DNA of 64,000 nt from MTP4 sp052056915 (GTDB taxonomy: Archaea > Halobacteriota > Methanosarcinia > Methanosarcinales > Methanosarcinaceae): NCBI RefSeq assembly GCF_052056915.1, contig NZ_CP195119.1, forward strand, positions 2,170,001-2,234,000. Reading direction: 5' to 3'. Under the pieces are notes generated by a model, which was not told the origin of the DNA, searched no databases, and worked only from the letters and a program-made list of their open reading frames with translations. The position numbers and the translations under genes were made by a program. Positions 33,618 to 42,106 of the stretch are shown one piece after another; position 1 is the first letter of the stretch; every line of letters begins with the position of its first letter.

Positions 33618-36368
33618 TTACGCAACCTGGATTTCGTTGCACTGATTCACAAGGAACTGGAGGTCAGATAACTGGAAATAGTCCAGCGGATGTTCGTCGG
33701 AAAGGGGAGGCTTTCCAAAGTCTGAGATATCGACATACTTGCGTTCGGCAAAGACTTTTTTCAACAGGATTAGGAAGTTCATCTGATGGGAGCTGTAATA
33801 ATGGTTACGGATGATAAATTCATCAAATTTTTTTTCTATCAGCTTTTTGGGATCGGCTTCATTGGGGATGCCCAGGATTTCTTTCAGGAAAGCTATGAAA
33901 TCTTTCTGGCGGAATTTCTGGATGTTTTCTACTGTGATTTCAGGGCGGAGGGAAGAGAGTTGTTTTTCAAGGGCTTTGAGTTCGAGGGAGGTGATTCCCA
34001 TGCCATCTTTGATGTTTTTTATCAAGGGGTTCTTATCCAGGAAGATGAGGAGTTCTTCGTCTTCCTTTACCTCTCTTTCATAGTGCTCTCTTGTAAGAAC
34101 CGTATCTTTCTTATTTATTAGGGCTATTTTTCCGGGGGTCGGTTCATAGTACAGCATTAAAGGAGCAAGTTCCCGGACAATGAATTCCACATCTTCAAAA
34201 GTGAGGTCTTGCCAGAATTCCGGCTGCAGGACTTTTGTGATCTTATCTTTGTTTTCTTTTACTACCATGAGGCTTGCTTCTTTTTGAAGGATATTGGCAG
34301 CCTTTTCCCGCACATAATTTCGGATTTCATAGATCTGGTCATACCGACAGTCAAGGATAAGGGGGAAGAGTTTTTCGGCTTGCAGGATGAAGGAAGACAC
34401 ATCCGCATTTTCACCCGGATTCATGACCAGAAGGGGAGCTATCTCTTTCCTCAGGTCTTCCATATAATTCTCAAGATCGAAGGAATGTTCCTTAACCCTG
34501 TCAACAATATCTGATTTTGGCCTGACGAAAAATGAAGAGGTGTCAAGGGCTTCAACACTCTGGATGACCTTTCCGGAAATCAGTTTTTTCTGGTCATCCG
34601 TGAGAGGTTTTTCAAGCAGGTTGACCCTGTTATCAAATATTTTCGTAAGCACATCCTTTTGCGGAGCACGTTCCGTTGAAACCTTGAATTCGTGGAATTT
34701 GATGTTGGAATGGCCTCCAATTTTGAAATCAAAGATCTTAAAGTCCTTTTTCGTCTTTTCAGAAAGCCATTCTGGGTGCTTGCAGGACTCGAAATTTCTT
34801 GTCCCCCTGCCAATCATCTGCCAGAACCTTATCCCGGAAAACACCGGTTTTACGAAAACAAGGTTGCAAACTTCAGGGATGTCAACCCCGGTATCGAGCA
34901 TACCTACCGAAAGTGCAATCCTGGGTTCGGACTCCAGTTTGAACCTTTTTATTTCATCTATTGCTCTGTAGTGACCGGAAGTAATCACCTGCACTTCGTT
35001 ACCCATTTTCGGGAACAATTTCCCGAAAATGTTCTTCATATACTCCGCATGCCGCTTACTTGCACAGAAAAATATGGATTTACAGGGTTTTCCCTCATCC
35101 GATTTGTAACATGTAGCCATAAATTCCCGGATAATTAATTCATTTGTCCTGTCATCCATGAAAACCCTGTCAAACTCTGAACCGGAAAAATCTACGGAAT
35201 CCGGATCAATTTCCTGCCGCCGGAGATCATCTTTTAGCTTAGCAGAAAGTTTCTTTCCTTTGATTCCTTCAGACAGGACTTCAGTTTCAATGATTTCAGC
35301 AGTATAAGGGACCAGTACTCCGTCCCTGAGGGCATCCTCGTACGAATATTCAACAGTAGGCCCTTCTTCCTTACAATCGAACATTTCATACGTACTTTTG
35401 GCTTCGTGTTTTCTGGGAGTGGCAGTAAGCCCTATTTTGATCGCATCAAAATATTTGTCAATAGCCTTATTCGCATCATAAATTGATCTGTGGGCCTCGT
35501 CAAAAACGATCAAGTCAAAAAAACCAGGACTGAACCTTTCGACAAAAATCCTCGGTTTCCTGCTCATCATGCTCTGTACCGTGCAGACATAAAGCCTTCC
35601 ACTTGTGGAAAAGCCCTCACGCAAATCTTCAACCGGCTCTGTAAAGAATTCCTGAAAACCGTTAGTTTTTGCCTGGTCAACAAGAGAAGTCCGGTCAGCA
35701 AGAAAGAGCACATTCTGGATCACGTTTGCTTTTATCAACAAATCGATTATTGCCATTGCAACTCTGGTCTTGCCCGTGCCTGTAGCCATATGCACAAGAG
35801 CTTTCCGATGGCCTTCGGAGAAATGTTCACTCAATTTTCTAACGATCTGAACACTTCTCGGTCTGTCAACAATTTCATCGTTGATTGCAACATCTTTCGG
35901 AACCTCCCTTTTGTGAAAGAGATCATTCCGTCTCTTGAGGTCTTCCTGAGAAAACGGTCCACTTACTTCTCTTTCAATACCATCTTCATCAATAAGAAAC
36001 CACTTTCTGCCATTTGTAAGAAAAATAGGGACCTTACGGTTCACCTGGCTTTCAATATCCTTTGAATATGTCCTTGCCTGAATCCTTCCTGATTTCGCGT
36101 CCTTCGCAAAACTCTTGGCCTCGATAATCGCAAGAACACTGTTGTTTTCATCCAGTAAAACGTAATCAATGAACCTATCAACACCCTTTTGAAAGCTTCC
36201 TTTAAAGTAAACTAATTGTTTACCTGCAAAATCAGACTTGACGGAATTCACTTCTTCCTTTATGTACTGTTTATACCAACCGTATTTTTTCAAAACAGGA
36301 TCTATGAGTTTTTTTCTTGTTTTGTTTTCATTTATCAGAGCAGGTATGTCATCAAGATCTGATTTCAT
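33618..36368 (-). CDS. hsdR: Type I restriction endonuclease, R subunit
   Basis: A 916-residue HsdR. The N-terminal PD-(D/E)xK nuclease has D68 (RFIDYVLLDE) and E83-A-K85. The translocase motor follows, with Walker A ATGTGKT near 195-201, DEAH at 290-293 (FDEAHRSIYD), LTATPR, and motif VI QMIGRGTR. It cleaves foreign DNA distant from unmethylated sites. The gene has its own promoter: a TTTATAA box about 27 bases before the ATG, with no Shine-Dalgarno, suggests a leaderless message. The downstream RHH-hsdS-hsdM unit is separated by a 72-base regulatory gap. Confidence 0.93.
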   Translation of the reverse strand: MKSDLDDIPALINENKTRKKLIDPVLKKYGWYKQYIKEEVNSVKSDFAGKQLVYFKGSFQKGVDRFIDYVLLDENNSVLAIIEAKSFAKDAKSGRIQARTYSKDIESQVNRKVPIFLTNGRKWFLIDEDGIEREVSGPFSQEDLKRRNDLFHKREVPKDVAINDEIVDRPRSVQIVRKLSEHFSEGHRKALVHMATGTGKTRVAMAIIDLLIKANVIQNVLFLADRTSLVDQAKTNGFQEFFTEPVEDLREGFSTSGRLYVCTVQSMMSRKPRIFVERFSPGFFDLIVFDEAHRSIYDANKAIDKYFDAIKIGLTATPRKHEAKSTYEMFDCKEEGPTVEYSYEDALRDGVLVPYTAEIIETEVLSEGIKGKKLSAKLKDDLRRQEIDPDSVDFSGSEFDRVFMDDRTNELIIREFMATCYKSDEGKPCKSIFFCASKRHAEYMKNIFGKLFPKMGNEVQVITSGHYRAIDEIKRFKLESEPRIALSVGMLDTGVDIPEVCNLVFVKPVFSGIRFWQMIGRGTRNFESCKHPEWLSEKTKKDFKIFDFKIGGHSNIKFHEFKVSTERAPQKDVLTKIFDNRVNLLEKPLTDDQKKLISGKVIQSVEALDTSSFFVRPKSDIVDRVKEHSFDLENYMEDLRKEIAPLLVMNPGENADVSSFILQAEKLFPLILDCRYDQIYEIRNYVREKAANILQKEASLMVVKENKDKITKVLQPEFWQDLTFEDVEFIVRELAPLMLYYEPTPGKIALINKKDTVLTREHYEREVKEDEELLIFLDKNPLIKNIKDGMGITSLELKALEKQLSSLRPEITVENIQKFRQKDFIAFLKEILGIPNEADPKKLIEKKFDEFIIRNHYYSSHQMNFLILLKKVFAERKYVDISDFGKPPLSDEHPLDYFQLSDLQFLVNQCNEIQVA

Positions 36369-36697
36369 ATTTTGTACAAGAGGTCTGATAGGTTATAAAT
36401 ATTTCTTGCTGCATAATTCAAAATTTTCACTTGAAAAACAGAACATGAAATCGCAGACCAACAAATTGTACGTGTAAAACCTAAAGTTAAATATCATTAA
36501 ATGTCCACCCTCTTTCTAAAAAATTTCTTTCAACAAATAATATATACCTTAACCCCCTATATTGTAGTTTGAAATCAAACCAAACATGATTCCAAAACTA
36601 CATCAACTATAAAAATCTATAAAGCGTATAATAAAAACCCTTATTCAAAAGACTGAAAACCCAGACGTTAGCCTGGGAGGACGTCGTGTGATAAATC

Positions 36698-37561
36698 ATG
36701 AAGAACATGTTTAAAACCACTATTCTGCTTGCTTCTCTGACAGGACTCCTGGTTCTGATCGGGCAATACTTCGGAGGTACGGGCGGAATGATAATCGCAT
36801 TTTTGTTTGCGGTTGTCATGAACTTTGGGAGTTACTGGTATAGTGACAAGATCGTGCTCAAGATGTACAGGGCAAGGGAGGTTTCCCCCTCGGAGGCTCC
36901 GAACCTGCACAAGATTGTGGACGGGCTCGTTATGAAGGCCGGGCTTCCGAAGCCCAAGGTTTATATCGTTGAGTCCGGAATGCCAAACGCTTTTGCAACA
37001 GGCAGGAACCCGCAACATGCGGCTGTGGCAGCGACCACCGGGATTCTCAACCTGCTCTCTTATGAGGAGCTTGAAGGGGTATTTGCCCACGAATTGGCTC
37101 ACGTCAAGCACAGGGACACCCTGATCAGTGCGGTGGCTGCGACCCTTGCCGGGGTTATTACCATGCTCGCATCCTGGGCTCGCTGGGCTGCAATCTTCGG
37201 CGGCTTTGGCGGAAGGGATGACGACGGCGGAAACAACATCGTCGGCTTTATCGTGATGGCTGTCCTGGCCCCGCTTGCAGCAACCCTTATCCAGCTTGCA
37301 ATTTCCCGGTCCCGGGAGTTTGCAGCCGATGCGGAAGGGGCAAAAATGTGCAGAAAACCCTGGGCTCTTGCCGATGCCCTGGAAAAGCTCGAATACGGAA
37401 ACACCCATTACAAGCCAAGCATCAGGGACATTCCGGCAAAAGAGACCACTGCCCACATGTTCATCGTAAACCCCCTGAAAGGAAGCGGGCTCCAGTCCCT
37501 CTTCAGGACCCATCCGGTAACCGATGAACGGGTCAAAAGGCTCAGAGCTATGAGGTTCTGA
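36698..37561 (+). CDS. htpX: HtpX-like M48 zinc metalloprotease
   Basis: A 287-residue membrane protease. Two N-terminal helices (8-45) precede the zinc motif H131-E132-x2-H135 (HELAHVKHRD). A second hydrophobic pair follows (around 145-205), then the third zinc ligand in SRSREFAADAEGA. It degrades misfolded membrane proteins at the cytoplasmic face. GGAGGA lies 16 bases before the ATG, with GTGATAAATC closer; the start is fixed by the family N-terminus. It is a single gene. Confidence 0.92.
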   Translation: MKNMFKTTILLASLTGLLVLIGQYFGGTGGMIIAFLFAVVMNFGSYWYSDKIVLKMYRAREVSPSEAPNLHKIVDGLVMKAGLPKPKVYIVESGMPNAFATGRNPQHAAVAATTGILNLLSYEELEGVFAHELAHVKHRDTLISAVAATLAGVITMLASWARWAAIFGGFGGRDDDGGNNIVGFIVMAVLAPLAATLIQLAISRSREFAADAEGAKMCRKPWALADALEKLEYGNTHYKPSIRDIPAKETTAHMFIVNPLKGSGLQSLFRTHPVTDERVKRLRAMRF

Positions 37562-37589
37562 AAAAGCCTGCCCGGCAAATAAAACCGGA

Positions 37590-37646
37590 TTTTCTCCTTT
37601 TTTCCTTTTCTTTTTTACTTTTTTATTTCTTTTTCTTTTCTTCATT
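37590..37646 (+). terminator. T-rich terminator after htpX
   Basis: After the htpX stop, CCGG...CCGG is followed by more than 50 bases made almost only of T and C on the coding strand. The remaining gap to 38067 (506 bases in total) is AT-rich with no gene. Confidence 0.6.
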
Positions 37647-38067
37647 TATTATGTTCCTGTCTGTTTACCCTTTCCTGTTTGTTCCCATTTTCTGCTGGGG
37701 ACTGAAAGGCATGTACCGGTATTTTTATAAGCATATCATGTTATATGTTAGCACAGTTCATGCTGAAAAATGCAAATCTGAGAAAAAACACTTATAAAAG
37801 AAAATAATAGATAGACATAAAAAGGCAAAACGATAAACAAAAACAGAATATAATAAAGCATAAAAACAACAGACTGAAAAAAAAGGATTGAGAATCGAAA
37901 AGGTTCGACAAAGCAATATATTCGATTCATCCATTATTATGCCATATTACGCTGAAATAGTTCGGCAAACAGTTCAAAGCGTCAAATCTAAAGAAGATTT
38001 TTATAAATAAACAATTATTATATCATCCATCCACACTTTACCCGAAAATGAAATTGGGGAATTTTCA

Positions 38068-38721
38068 ATGGAAGAAAAGCTTGAGATTGGCAGGATCATC
38101 AGGGCAAAAAACATCTCTGATGCATGGTACCGCGGGCTTAACATCATCTGGAACCACGGGCAGGTAATCACCGACGAGAGGGGAAGCCAGATCAGGGAGT
38201 TTATGGACTTAATGGTAGTAATCGAGGACCCCTATACCAACCGGATTCCCGCGGATACTGCCTGGAATGAGGAGCGGCTTGAGGAGTACGCAAAACAGCT
38301 GATCTCGGGCGAAAACGTACAGGACTTTGAGTATACATACGGGCAGCGGCTCAGGAACTGGAACGAAGAGGTAGACCAGATCGAGTACGTGATCGAAAAG
38401 CTGAAGGAAAGTCCCACATCCCGGAGAGCGACAGCCGTCACCTGGATCCCCCCTGTGGACACGAAAGTGAACGAGGTCCCCTGCATGATGCTTGACGACT
38501 TCAAGATTCGGGACGGGAAAGTGCACCTGACAACCCTTTTCAGGAGCCACGACTTCGGAGGAGCCTACCCTGCAAACCTCTACGGGCTCTCGAAACTGCT
38601 TGAGTACGTCGCAGAAAGAATCGGCGTAAAGCCCGGGAAGATTACCACGGTCAGCATCTCGGCCCATGTCTACGACCATGATTGGGACATGGTGGAAAAC
38701 ATCGTAAAAGGTGTTTGCTGA
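38068..38721 (+). CDS. thyA: Archaeal thymidylate synthase
   Basis: A 217-residue protein of the methanogen thymidylate synthase family, shorter than bacterial ThyA. The catalytic Cys is in NEVPCMMLDDFK. The dUMP-binding Arg region SPTSRRATAVTW and RSHDFGGAYPANLYGL are clear. It methylates dUMP to dTMP, in this lineage presumably with a tetrahydromethanopterin-type carbon donor. The Shine-Dalgarno is weak. aroA follows 143 bases later. Confidence 0.9.
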   Translation: MEEKLEIGRIIRAKNISDAWYRGLNIIWNHGQVITDERGSQIREFMDLMVVIEDPYTNRIPADTAWNEERLEEYAKQLISGENVQDFEYTYGQRLRNWNEEVDQIEYVIEKLKESPTSRRATAVTWIPPVDTKVNEVPCMMLDDFKIRDGKVHLTTLFRSHDFGGAYPANLYGLSKLLEYVAERIGVKPGKITTVSISAHVYDHDWDMVENIVKGVC

Positions 38722-38864
38722 AAAAACAGGGATGAAAGGAAAGGGATGAAGAAAAGGGACGAAAAAAACGGGATGAAAACCTGAATCCTGGGAGCCGGGA
38801 AGCCCGAAAAAAATCCTGAAAAACCAGAAAATAAATTTCACAATTACCAAGGAGTCCTGATTAC

Positions 38865-40154
38865 ATGCGCGTTTCTATCGGCAAATCATCAGTTAACGGA
38901 GAAGTCTTTGCTCCACCCTCGAAAAGCTACACCCACAGGGCCATTACCCTCGGAGCCCTCTCCAAAGAATCGCTCATCCGCCGCCCCCTGCTCTCCGCTG
39001 ACACCCTGGCAACCGTCCGGGCCTGCGAGATGCTGGGAGCTACCATCGAAAAGAGGGGTGAAGACCTCCGGATCCGGGGAGTGGAAGGAAAACCGCAGGT
39101 TCCTGACAACGTAATCGACGTTGCAAACTCAGGCACCACCCTGCGCCTCATGACCGCAGTCGCAGCCCTGACCGACGGGATAACCGTGCTCACGGGAGAT
39201 GATTCCCTTCGGACCCGGCCAAACGGCCCCCTGCTCGAAGTCCTGAACAAGCTCGGGGTCAGGGCCTGCTCCACAAGGAAAAATGAAAGGGCGCCTCTCA
39301 TAGTCGAAGGGGAGCTTGAAGGAGCAATCGTGCAAATCGACGGTTCCATCAGCTCCCAGTTCATCTCCGCCCTCCTGATCGCCTGCCCCCTTGCAAATAC
39401 CAGCACCACCCTCTCGATCATAGGGGAGCTGAAGTCAAAACCCTATGTGGACGTGACCCTGGAAATGATCTGCCTGGCAGGGGCTGAAATCCACATGGAC
39501 AACAACAACCGGATCAAATTCATCATCCCGGGAAAGCAAAAGTACGCTCTCAAGGAATACACCGTCCCCGGAGACTTCTCCTCGGCATCCTACCTGCTGG
39601 CAGCAGCTGCAGTTACGGATTCCGAAGTCACGGTCAAAAACCTCTTCCGCTCAAAACAGGGAGACATGGTCATTATCCAGACCCTGGCAAGGATGGGTGC
39701 AGACATCCGCTGGGACATGGAAACCGGCGTGGTCACCATCAAAGGTGGAAAGCCCCTGAAAGCCATAACCTTCGATGCCGGAGCAACCCCGGACCTTGTC
39801 CCCACGGTTGCCGTCCTGGCAGCCGTCGCAGAAGGCACGACAAAAATCGAAAATGCCGAACATGTCCGCTACAAAGAAACAGATCGCCTGCACGCCCTTG
39901 CCATGGAACTCCCAAAACTCGGCGTCGAGGTCAAGGAAGAAAAAGACAGCCTGACCATCACCGGCGGAAAACTCAAAGGTGCCGAACTCCACGGCTGGCA
40001 TGACCACAGGATCGTCATGGCGCTTTCCATCGCAGGAATGGTAGCCGGAAACACCACCATCGACACCACCGAATCAATTTCAGTCTCATATCCGACCTTC
40101 TTCAAAGACATGGCTGAACTCGGAGCTGAAATCGAGAAAATCTCAGAAGAATAA
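38865..40154 (+). CDS. aroA: 3-phosphoshikimate 1-carboxyvinyltransferase (EPSP synthase)
   Basis: A 429-residue EPSP synthase. Substrate-binding motifs are PSKSYTHRAITLG, DVANSGTTLRLMT (the NAGT-like phosphoenolpyruvate loop), GDDSLRTRPNGPL, GSISSQFISALL, GDFSSASYLLAAAA and RYKETDRL. It joins shikimate 3-phosphate and PEP in aromatic amino acid synthesis. AAGGAGT precedes the ATG at good distance. It is the last ordinary gene before the mcr-linked repeat region. Confidence 0.96.
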   Translation: MRVSIGKSSVNGEVFAPPSKSYTHRAITLGALSKESLIRRPLLSADTLATVRACEMLGATIEKRGEDLRIRGVEGKPQVPDNVIDVANSGTTLRLMTAVAALTDGITVLTGDDSLRTRPNGPLLEVLNKLGVRACSTRKNERAPLIVEGELEGAIVQIDGSISSQFISALLIACPLANTSTTLSIIGELKSKPYVDVTLEMICLAGAEIHMDNNNRIKFIIPGKQKYALKEYTVPGDFSSASYLLAAAAVTDSEVTVKNLFRSKQGDMVIIQTLARMGADIRWDMETGVVTIKGGKPLKAITFDAGATPDLVPTVAVLAAVAEGTTKIENAEHVRYKETDRLHALAMELPKLGVEVKEEKDSLTITGGKLKGAELHGWHDHRIVMALSIAGMVAGNTTIDTTESISVSYPTFFKDMAELGAEIEKISEE

Positions 40155-40185
40155 GTTGAAGATACAATCAAGATTTCTAAGTGCA

Positions 40186-40364
40186 GATTATAGTCAAGGA
40201 CTCGAATTCCGTCACCAATCTCAGGTGAAAGTTTAACCACAGAAAGCACGGAAAAAACGGAATAAAGGAAATAAAGGAATAAAGGAAATAGGGGCACAAT
40301 CCTTCCGTGCTTTCCGTGTCTTCCGTGGTTAATGTAAGTGTAAATATTTACGTCAGGGACTATA
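40186..40364. repeat. MITE-like foldback element, left copy
   Basis: This 179-base stretch is the inverted counterpart of 41613-41774. It is also internally palindromic: TTAACCACAGAAAGCACGG at 40233 pairs with CCGTGCTTTCCGTGTCTTCC and GTGGTTAA ending at 40332. Its ends carry TATAGTC/GACTATA. The octamer TGCAGATT occurs at both borders (40182-40189 and 40367-40374), a possible target-site duplication. It lies in the 396-base gap between aroA and the mcmA-like gene. Confidence 0.85.
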
Positions 40365-40521
40365 AATGCAGATTTCACTTAACTTTGATAAATGAGCATG
40401 AAAGAAATCCTCAGAATTTCAGTATTTTCTTTTTTGAATTAAGCTCCAATCGCTCGGAAAAATCATTTACCCCCTGGATGAATCTGAACCAAAATTCAGG
40501 AATAATAAGAAATGGTATAAC

Positions 40522-40542
40522 TTTTATACGGAATATCCGTAT
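40522..40542. promoter_or_regulatory. TATA box overlapping a perfect palindrome before the mcmA-like gene
   Basis: TTTTATAC (about 40522-40529) overlaps ATACGGA (40526-40532), spacer ATA, TCCGTAT (40536-40542). The ATG at 40551 is only 8 bases further and has no Shine-Dalgarno, so the message is probably leaderless and the palindrome covers the promoter-start region. This is the expected position of a repressor site. Confidence 0.5.
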
Positions 40543-40550
40543 TTAAGCAT

Positions 40551-41531
40551 ATGGAAATAAGATGCAGGTGTGGAGATACGTGCATAAGGCCTATTTCGGA
40601 AGCACTAAAAGACATTGAATTATTCTACAAACCATGCAGCGATTGCAAAACAGAAAAAATAAGGAAATTCGCTCCTCTAGCAGAACAGATTAACCTGGAT
40701 GAAATAGATAACGATTTTGGAAGTTGTAAATGCGGTAAGAGGCAGCTTGATATTGTAATGTCTCACGTGCTTAAAATAATGATCGAGGAAGGAATAAAAG
40801 ATAAAAAAGCTAATTTAAGGAATGCATGTGCCCCTCTTGTGACTCCTGGCTATCCAACTAATTCTGTTCCCTATTTGCCTGAGGATTCTTTAGTAATAAT
40901 ATCTGATAAAGTGGATAAAGGATGTGCTGAAAAAATTGTAAAGGAAGTTGGGGAAGTTAAAGGGGTTTTAAAAGGAGATGTAAGAAAAACCGTGGGTATA
41001 AAAGATTCTGATTCTAATCCTCATGTATATGAACTTCTTGCTGGATGCGATTTGAGATGTGATATTATACAGACTCCTTACGGGGCTTTAGGAATATACA
41101 AATATCAGCATGAAATTCATATAGAGTTTCCAAATGTAAAATCACCCAAAATAGAGATACTTAAAGAAGCTTTGAAAGATTATGAAAGGCCTAATGTTCT
41201 TGATTGTACATGTGGTTCCGGGACTTTAGGAATCGCATGCCTTAAAGCCGGCGCGCGAAAAGTTGTTTTTAATGACATATGGAATCCTGCAATAGAAACT
41301 ACTTTGATTAATTTAGAGGCTAATGGCTTTCCGGTCAAACTTTCAGGCAGTGAAGAAGAATTAATAGCATCCGGAGACAAATTTGAAGTTTATAGTATGG
41401 ATATAAGAGAATTAGTGAATTGTTTAGACGAAAAATTTGATATTTGTATTATAGATACATTCCCTGGTGTGGATACTACAGAATTTGTGGAAGCCGCAGG
41501 CAAATTAGGCAAAAAAGTTGTCGTGATTTGA
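40551..41531 (+). CDS. mcmA: SAM methyltransferase, likely MCR cysteine methylase McmA
   Basis: A 326-residue protein. The N-terminal part has Cys pairs (C5/C7/C11, C29/C32, C59/C61) that may bind zinc. A class I methyltransferase domain follows, with motif I LDCTCGSGTLGIACLKAG at 217-234 and a NDI/DIIDTF-like core (CIIDTFPGVDTTEF). In M. acetivorans the gene in this position, directly beside mcrA, encodes McmA, which S-methylates a Cys of McrA; the target Cys is present in McrA here. Assignment is by position and domain, not alignment. The gene appears AT-rich beside its neighbours and is flanked by inverted repeats. Confidence 0.75.
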   Translation: MEIRCRCGDTCIRPISEALKDIELFYKPCSDCKTEKIRKFAPLAEQINLDEIDNDFGSCKCGKRQLDIVMSHVLKIMIEEGIKDKKANLRNACAPLVTPGYPTNSVPYLPEDSLVIISDKVDKGCAEKIVKEVGEVKGVLKGDVRKTVGIKDSDSNPHVYELLAGCDLRCDIIQTPYGALGIYKYQHEIHIEFPNVKSPKIEILKEALKDYERPNVLDCTCGSGTLGIACLKAGARKVVFNDIWNPAIETTLINLEANGFPVKLSGSEEELIASGDKFEVYSMDIRELVNCLDEKFDICIIDTFPGVDTTEFVEAAGKLGKKVVVI

Positions 41532-41574
41532 AGACATTATATGAGCTTATGAAGAAACTTTTTATTGTACTTTT

Positions 41575-41630
41575 CTTTTTTAACTATAGTCCTTAACGTA
41601 AACTTTTTTAACTATAGTCCTTAACGTAAA
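41575..41630. repeat. 28-bp tandem duplication
   Basis: The unit CTTTTTTAACTATAGTCCTT plus AACGTAAA occurs twice without a gap, at 41575-41602 and 41603-41630. The second unit runs into the right foldback element. Confidence 0.9.
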
Positions 41631-41774
41631 TATTTACACTTTAATTAAAACCACGGAAGACACGGAAAGCACGGAAAGATTGTGCTCTTATTTCCTTCAT
41701 TCCGTGTTTTCCGTGCTTTCTGTGGTTAAATTCTCACCTGGATTTATGAAAGAATTTGGGTTATTGACTATAAT
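41613..41774. repeat. MITE-like foldback element, right copy
   Basis: Inverted relative to 40186-40364, with the same order of blocks: TATAGTCC, ACGTAAATATTTACACTT, CCACGGAAGACACGGAAAGC, ATTGTGC, TCCGTGCTTTCTGTGGTTAA and TTGACTATAATC. It is about 17 bases shorter because one internal TTTATTCC-type repeat is missing. Internally it folds back on itself like the left copy. Confidence 0.85.
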
Positions 41775-41889
41775 CCCAATTTTACCTTTACTCACCTACA
41801 TCTCTTCTTTTTTTCAGACATAACGAAAGATTATGAAACAACTCGATTGACAGTATGCCCTCTTAGTTAACTTCTGGCTCTTAAATTCC

Positions 41890-42009
41890 CGACAGAAAAT
41901 TGTGGATCAATATCAGGAATGGCAAAGATCCGGATTCTTTGAGAACATGTGGGTAACTGGTCTTCCAGACCGCTTTAGTAAAAGTGAATGGAAAGAATCC
42001 TCACGCTAA
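41890..42009 (+). pseudogene. Possible transposase remnant
   Basis: Forty in-frame codons (RQKIVDQYQEWQRSGFFENM, then WVTGLPDRFSKSEWKESSR and a stop) resemble the N-terminal part of IS4/IS5-type transposases, which have a WxxxGxFExxW helix. No start and no catalytic domain remain. It lies between the right foldback element and the mcr terminator. Identification is by eye and weak. Confidence 0.35.
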
Positions 42010-42045
42010 AAAGCTTGTAAGAATCGTACGAAAAAATGAGTGTAG

Positions 42046-42082
42046 AAAAAAAGAGGACAGAGTAGGCCGGAAAGGCCTACTC
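42046..42082 (-). terminator. mcr operon terminator
   Basis: A perfect 9-bp stem, GAGTAGGCC (42060-42068) with GGCCTACTC (42074-42082), and a 5-base loop lie 25 bases past the mcrA stop. On the minus strand the hairpin is followed by TGTCCTCTTTTTTTC, an intrinsic-type signal. Confidence 0.8.
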
Positions 42083-42106
42083 ACGGTACTTAATCTTTTG
42101 ATGAAT

